Shown here in pieces: positions 59,906-64,000 of a stretch of 64,000 nt of DNA. Origin of the DNA: Arthrobacter pityocampae (GTDB taxonomy: Bacteria; Actinomycetota; Actinomycetes; Actinomycetales; Micrococcaceae). The position numbers and the translations under genes were made by a program. The stretch covers positions 248,001 through 312,000 of the forward strand of contig NZ_PRKW01000001.1 in the NCBI RefSeq assembly GCF_002927275.1. Reading direction: 5' to 3'. The stretch's first letter is position 1; every line of letters starts with the position of its first letter. The notes under the pieces were generated by a model. The model was not told where the DNA came from and did no database searches. It saw only the letters and a program-made list of their open reading frames with translations.

Positions 59906-61834
59906 TCAGCCGCGCTGCGAGGCCGCCCGCACCGCGGCGCTGAAGGCGTTGCAGCGTTCCACCTCGGCCAGGACGGGCCGCAGGACGACGTCGTCCGCCA
60001 CGCGTGAGCACGCCGCCAGCAGCCTCCGGCGCACCCTTGCGGCCCGTCTCCCCGCCCGCCAGCGCGCGAGCAGGCCCGCGACGGCCCCCAGCAGGACGCC
60101 GGCCGCCAGGCCGCCGAGGATCAGCAGCGTGGGCAGCGGGAAGCCCTCCACCCGCGGCACCTCGAGGGCGGGCAGCTGCAGGAAGGCGAGCCCTGCCAGG
60201 AGTCCGAGCCAGGCGAGTCCTGCGACGAGGGCTGCGAACGCGATCCACTGCAGGACGCCGAAGATGCCCCACCACCTGCTCCGCCCGGTCTCGAGGTCGG
60301 TGCCGGTGACCGCCGCATCGAGGGCATCGGTGAGGTCGGAGGAGGTGTTCCGGGCAGCATCCCGGACGGAGGTGCGCCACGGCTCGCGGAGACCGGCGGC
60401 CGCGGCGTCCCCGAAGACCCGCAGGGCCTGGCCCGCCCGCGCCTGCTGTGCCGGGTCCCCGACGGGAAGCGAGGACCGGCGGAGCTCGGGGACGAGGTCC
60501 TGCCGGCGCAGGTTCAGTCGGCGCAGCGGATCCGGGCGGAGTCCGGCGAGCCAGCGCGTCACCGGCCAGCCCGTGGTCGCGTGCACGTCCCGCCGGTAGG
60601 CGGTGCGGACGGCATTCACCACCACGGGGACACCCGCCGCCACGCCCAGCTCGTCGGCGAGGGCCGCCCGCGCGGCGGCGGACGGGCCGGCGGTGCGCTC
60701 CCCCGCGTACGGGAGGAGGTCGCCCGCCGCCCGTTCGGCGTCGGCCGCGACCCTGCGCATCGCCGCGGCGCGGCTCTCGGCGAGCTCCCTGACGGCGGCG
60801 GCGAGCTCGCCGACCCCCTGGCCGGTCCGCGCGGACACCGGGACGACGTCGACGCCCGGCAGTCCCTCCTCGGCGAGGATCCCGGCGAGCGAGGACAGCA
60901 CGGCCTCCAGGTCCTGCGGGTCGAGGCGGTCCGCCTGGTTGAGGGCGACGAGGATCACGGCCTCGTGCGTCGCGAGCTCCCGGAGGAAGCCGTGGTGGAG
61001 CGCCGCGTCGGCGTACTTCTGGGGGTCGACCACCCAGAGCAGCACGTCGACCTGCCCGGCGAGCCGCTCGACGGTCTCCCGGTGCGCCTCCGCGGTGGAA
61101 TCGAAGTCGGGCAGGTCCAGGAGGATCAGCCCGGCGGTGGAGGGCGTGGCAGACAGCACCCGGGGGGCGACCTCCCGGCCGGTCGTGGGTGCCGGGGCCT
61201 TCCGGCGCCGACGGAAGAACCCGCGGCGCTCGGCGCGGTCGCCCGCGTCGGGATCAGGGGATGCTGCCGCGCCGTTCCCGGGTGCGTCCTCGATCCCCGC
61301 CGTCGGGGCGTCCGGTGCGACACCCCCGCGGTGGCCTTCGAGGCCTTCGAGGCCGAGAAGAGCCTCCTGCGAGCCGACACCGGGACGCCCTCCCCCGGGC
61401 GTCACGGCTTCCAGCAGGCGCGGCTCCCGGACAGATCCCCCTCCGACGAGCGGGGCCCCCTCGGGCAGGGCGACGCGCTGCCGGACCTCCAGCCAGTCGA
61501 GCAGCTCGTCGCTTCCGCTGCTGCCCCACACGAGGGCGAGCGGTTCCGACGTCGTCGGGCGGCGCACCGCCACCCGCGCAGCGCCGGTGCCGCTCAGCGC
61601 GTTCACGAGCGAGGACTTGCCGCTGCCGGTGGGGCCGAAGATGCCCACCACCGTATGGTCCGCGGACAGGGCGCGGCGCCGGCCTGCGCGCTCCAGCGTC
61701 CGGCGGAGCCGCTCGAGGTCCTCCGGCGGGAGCCGGTCCGCGCCGAGTTCGTGGGCGTCCTGCAGATGCGCGAGCACCTCGGACAGCGAGGACGCGGCGC
61801 CCGGTTGCGTGGTGTCCTGCCCGGTGCGGTTCAT
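59906..61834 (-). CDS. Dynamin-like GTPase with C-terminal membrane hairpin (second of pair)
   Basis: 642 residues from ATG 61834; the frame extends into the upstream gene's territory but that is a shadow. It has P-loop GPTGSGKSS near residue 65, a long variable insertion rich in Gly/Pro (~125-225), G3 DLPDFDS, and G4 NQAD. The C-terminal part has two membrane helices (WIAFAALVAGLAWLGLLAGLAFL and TLLILGGLAAGVLLGAVAGLLA), then an Arg-rich cytoplasmic tail. The family is the YfjP/DynB-type GTPases found as pairs in Streptomyces, where they stabilise septa during sporulation. The ATG overlaps the first gene's stop (ATGA), so the proteins probably form a heteromeric membrane complex. Confidence 0.87.
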   Translation of the reverse strand: MNRTGQDTTQPGAASSLSEVLAHLQDAHELGADRLPPEDLERLRRTLERAGRRRALSADHTVVGIFGPTGSGKSSLVNALSGTGAARVAVRRPTTSEPLALVWGSSGSDELLDWLEVRQRVALPEGAPLVGGGSVREPRLLEAVTPGGGRPGVGSQEALLGLEGLEGHRGGVAPDAPTAGIEDAPGNGAAASPDPDAGDRAERRGFFRRRRKAPAPTTGREVAPRVLSATPSTAGLILLDLPDFDSTAEAHRETVERLAGQVDVLLWVVDPQKYADAALHHGFLRELATHEAVILVALNQADRLDPQDLEAVLSSLAGILAEEGLPGVDVVPVSARTGQGVGELAAAVRELAESRAAAMRRVAADAERAAGDLLPYAGERTAGPSAAARAALADELGVAAGVPVVVNAVRTAYRRDVHATTGWPVTRWLAGLRPDPLRRLNLRRQDLVPELRRSSLPVGDPAQQARAGQALRVFGDAAAAGLREPWRTSVRDAARNTSSDLTDALDAAVTGTDLETGRSRWWGIFGVLQWIAFAALVAGLAWLGLLAGLAFLQLPALEVPRVEGFPLPTLLILGGLAAGVLLGAVAGLLARWRAGRRAARVRRRLLAACSRVADDVVLRPVLAEVERCNAFSAAVRAASQRG

Positions 61835-63660
61835 GCCTCGTCCGCCGTCGGTTCCGCCGGCAGCGCCGTGCGGAGGCGGCTCGCGAGGACGGTGAGCGCC
61901 TCGGCCGAGGTCTGCAGCCCGAGGGGGCGCAGGCACTGCCGGTAGGGCTCGCGGTCGCGGCGGAGCAGCGCCTCGACGCGCTGGTACAGGTTCTTGCGGG
62001 CCGTCGCGGCCAGACGGCGCACGGCGTCGTCCCCGAAGACCGCCTCGAGGAGCTTCTGGCCGGCGACCGCCGATGCGCCGGCGATGCCGATCTCCCCGCC
62101 GGTGAGCCCTCCCGTCGAGGCGAAGACCACCACCATCAGGGCGACGGCGACACCGTTGACGCCGAAGGAGAGCATGCGTGCCGTGAACCGCTTGTCCGCT
62201 CCCTCGGCCTGAACGAGCAGCAGGATGTCCTGCTGCCATTCGCGGATCTCACGGGCTACCTCGGCCGAGACGGCGTCGGCGTCCCAGACCGGGACGTCCT
62301 GAAGCAGCACCCTGCCCGCGGGGTCGGCGCGCCATCTGCGGCGTGTCGTCTCGTCCGCGCGGGCGGCCTGCTCGACGATCACCGTCTGCAGCCCGCTGCC
62401 GATGGCCTCGGCGACGGTCGCGGCGGGGGCAGGTCGGCCGGTGAAGAACGCCGTGACGCGGTCGCGTGCCCGTCCGATCCTCGTCTCGAGGCTGCGCATG
62501 AACTCGCCGGTGCCGACGAAGTCCTGCCAGCGGGCCAGGACCTCCCCGCGCAGCAGCTTGCCGTCCTCGGTCGCCGCGAGGACGTCCGCCAGGGCATCCG
62601 CGTAGGCGCCCTCCATCGCCGCCTGCAGGGCGTCGGCGGCGGACTGCTCCTGGTCGGCGGCGTCGGCGATGGCGTCGATCCGCCCGGCCAGCGCGCGCAT
62701 CGCACCGCTGACCGTCCGGCGGGCGATGTCACGCCGCCCGTCGGCATCGGCCGCGAGTGCCTGCAGCCACCGGGTGATCGGCTCGACGGCGTCCGCGGGC
62801 AGCATCCGCGACGGCCCGAGCGTCACCTCCGGGACCACGAAGATGGGCGCATGCCCGAGGTTCTCGGCCGACAGCAGCGTCAGCAGATCGCCCCGGATCT
62901 CCTCCTCCACCCCGGCGGGCACGCGGTCCAGCACGACGGCGACGAGGACGTCCCGGCGTCCCGCCTCGGCGAGCAGCTTCCAGGGGACGGCGTCCGCGTA
63001 GCGGTTGGCGGTGGTCACGAAGATCCAGAGATCCGCCGCCGCGAGCAGCTGGCCGGCGAGCCGCCGGTTCTCGTCCGCGATGGAGTCCACGTCGGGCGCG
63101 TCGAGGAGCGCCAGCCCGGGCGGGAGGCTCGACGTCGGACGGAGGAGCAGCGTGTCCGGTCCCGCCGCCTGGTGGAGTGCGGCGGGTGCGCCCGGCAGCG
63201 GCGAGCCGATGGCCGCTGCGTCGGCGGTGTCGTCGGCCCTGTCGTCGGCCCTGTCGTCGGCCCTGTCGTCGGCCGCGAGGCGGACCCGGCTGAGCGTGGG
63301 CAGGACCCGCGCGTCGTCGAACCATGCGCCGTCGTCCGGGTGGTGGAGCAGGAGCGGCTGGCGCGTGGTGGGTCGCACGGCGCCGGTGACGGAGACGGGA
63401 CGCCCCACGAGGGCATTGACGAGGGTGGACTTCCCGGCCCCCGTGGATCCGCCGACGACGGCGACGAGCGGGGCATCGAGACTGGCGAGGCGGGGCAGGA
63501 TGTAGTCGGTGAGCTGCGCGCGGGCGGCCGCGGCGGATTCCCGCGCCTCGTTCGATCCGGGAAGCTCCAGCGGGAAGGCGAGGCTGTCCAGCGCCTCACG
63601 CACTTCGCGCAGCAGCGGGGAGAACCCGCGGGCTTCGCCGACCAGGGAAGGTGCACTCAT
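61831..63660 (-). CDS. Dynamin-like GTPase (first of pair)
   Basis: 609 residues from ATG 63660 (MSAPSLVGEARGF); GGGAAGG lies upstream. It has P-loop GGSTGAGKSTLVNAL near residue 68, switch region TTRQPLLLHH, G3 DAPDVDS and G4 VLDR. A low-complexity RADD repeat interrupts the domain near residue 130. The C-terminal part is helical with one or two hydrophobic segments (GVAVALMVVVFASTGGLTGG), then KNLYQRVEALLRR. It is partner of the downstream GTPase, overlapping by 4 nt. DynA/DynB-like function in membrane or septum maintenance is inferred from the family. Confidence 0.87.
   Translation of the reverse strand: MSAPSLVGEARGFSPLLREVREALDSLAFPLELPGSNEARESAAAARAQLTDYILPRLASLDAPLVAVVGGSTGAGKSTLVNALVGRPVSVTGAVRPTTRQPLLLHHPDDGAWFDDARVLPTLSRVRLAADDRADDRADDRADDTADAAAIGSPLPGAPAALHQAAGPDTLLLRPTSSLPPGLALLDAPDVDSIADENRRLAGQLLAAADLWIFVTTANRYADAVPWKLLAEAGRRDVLVAVVLDRVPAGVEEEIRGDLLTLLSAENLGHAPIFVVPEVTLGPSRMLPADAVEPITRWLQALAADADGRRDIARRTVSGAMRALAGRIDAIADAADQEQSAADALQAAMEGAYADALADVLAATEDGKLLRGEVLARWQDFVGTGEFMRSLETRIGRARDRVTAFFTGRPAPAATVAEAIGSGLQTVIVEQAARADETTRRRWRADPAGRVLLQDVPVWDADAVSAEVAREIREWQQDILLLVQAEGADKRFTARMLSFGVNGVAVALMVVVFASTGGLTGGEIGIAGASAVAGQKLLEAVFGDDAVRRLAATARKNLYQRVEALLRRDREPYRQCLRPLGLQTSAEALTVLASRLRTALPAEPTADEA
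63229..63276 (-). repeat. Tandem 12-bp repeat in the GTPase gene
   Basis: GTCGTCGGCCCT occurs three times in a row (63229-63264) followed by a fourth copy ending GC, encoding a DDRA repeat in the GTPase. Copy number may vary between strains without shifting the frame. Confidence 0.9.
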
Positions 63661-63722
63661 GAAACCATCATGCCAGTCCACCGCTCACGCGCCCGGGAGG
63701 TCCCCACTCCTTCCCGAAACCA

Positions 63723-63760
63723 GAAAAGCCCCGGACATCGTGGTGATGTCCGGAGCTTTC
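63723..63760. terminator. Intrinsic terminator after the tRNA genes
   Basis: CCGGACATC-gtggt-GATGTCCGG at 63731-63753 is a perfect 9-bp stem flanked by AAAAGC and GCTTTC. Read on the minus strand it ends in GGGGCTTTTC, a classical intrinsic terminator for the upstream tRNA-Glu/tRNA-Gln transcript; it also works in the other direction. Confidence 0.8.
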
Positions 63761-63797
63761 CGGTGTCCTGACGGACTATGCCCTTGCGGGCTGTGTG

Positions 63798-63870
63798 TGA
63801 CCCCAGCGGGATTCGAACCCGCGTTACCGCCGTGAGAGGGCAGCGTACTAGGCCGCTATACGATGGGGCC
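63798..63870 (-). tRNA. tRNA-Glu (CTC anticodon)
   Basis: The minus strand folds into a 73-nt cloverleaf: acceptor GGCCCCA pairing with TGGGGTC (one G-T), a D arm with the ATAGCGGCCTAGTA loop, anticodon stem CTGCC/GGCGG around CTCTCAC with anticodon CTC, T arm CGGGTTCGAATCCCG, and discriminator A. No CCA is encoded. Confidence 0.92.
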
Positions 63871-63938
63871 AGTACTTTTCCATCCTACTTCATGTTGCTG
63901 CGTGCTTTTGCCATCCCGCCCCGAGGGGCCGAAGTGCG

Positions 63939-64000
63939 CTGGGGTACCAGGACTCGAACCTAGAATGTTGGTACCAGAAACCAGTGTGTTGCCAATTACA
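63939..64000 (-). tRNA. tRNA-Gln (CTG anticodon), 5' end cut by the window
   Basis: The visible part on the minus strand has the D-arm region TGTAATTGGCAACAC, the anticodon loop TTCTGGT with CTG, the T arm CTAGGTTCGAGTCCTGG, the 3' acceptor half TACCCCA and discriminator G. About 10 nt of the 5' acceptor half lie beyond 64000. The first anticodon-stem pair looks like a C-A mismatch. It is in tandem with tRNA-Glu. Confidence 0.85.

Noticed and set aside
59906-62239. Longer version of the second dynamin-like GTPase starting at 62239
   Set aside because: The additional ~135 codons are the antisense-like frame of the first GTPase gene. ATG 61834 overlaps that gene's stop in the normal ATGA fashion.
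63229-63276. Possible CRISPR-like repeat
   Set aside because: The 12-bp units are directly contiguous, have no spacers and lie in frame in a GTPase gene. It is a coding microsatellite.

Overview
The window is a high-G+C actinobacterial chromosome segment. Gene content and gene order fit the Arthrobacter/Micrococcaceae group: a PutA-type bifunctional proline oxidase, an NdgR/LtbR-type IclR regulator divergent from leuCD, DUF3515 and DUF3072 proteins, a pair of dynamin-like GTPases, and a likely leaderless gene. This placement comes from gene families, not from a database search.

Both ends carry housekeeping genes on the minus strand. On the left are thiL, a DAK2-domain protein and the start of recG (1-2502). 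On the right are leuC-leuD-murA-plsC-gpsA-ddl (50491-57145), the divergent regulator ndgR with an MBL-fold hydrolase gene, a small SHOCT membrane protein, a K+-channel protein, two overlapping dynamin-like GTPase genes, and tRNA-Glu and tRNA-Gln at the edge. In other actinobacteria ddl, DUF3515 and thiL lie close together. Here about 48 kb separates ddl from thiL, with the DUF3515 gene (34365) stranded inside, so the middle looks like material inserted on both sides of DUF3515.

From 2.7 to 34.2 kb lies a cell-wall glycopolymer locus made of two convergent arms. The plus arm has wecB, a Tat-exported lipoprotein metallophosphoesterase, a LicC-like nucleotidyltransferase, a 1243-residue TagF-type polymerase, a second large polymerase fused to TPR repeats and a GT4 domain, an alpha/beta-hydrolase-like protein, a left-handed beta-helix acyltransferase, and a secreted FN3/endonuclease-exonuclease-phosphatase protein. 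The minus arm, in transcription order, has a surface protein, an LCP ligase, a second related surface protein, two GT4 enzymes, the TagG/TagH ABC exporter, a two-domain glycosyltransferase, wecC, and two TagE-like GT4 paralogues. Together these could make UDP-ManNAc and UDP-ManNAcA, assemble a phosphodiester-containing and uronic-acid-containing polymer on the inner membrane, export it, ligate it to peptidoglycan and decorate it. The stretch at about 10.4-17.8 kb is visibly more A+T-rich and looks foreign.

From 34.9 to 50.2 kb lies accessory metabolism: an SMP-30 lactonase-like gene, a galactose oxidase with three F5/8C domains and every copper and cofactor residue in place, a GntR regulator, an APC permease broken by a frameshift in a G6 run, an acetamidase/formamidase, a DUF3072 protein, a GTP cyclohydrolase II-RibD reductase fusion, a LysR regulator divergent from putA, and a YeiH-type transporter.
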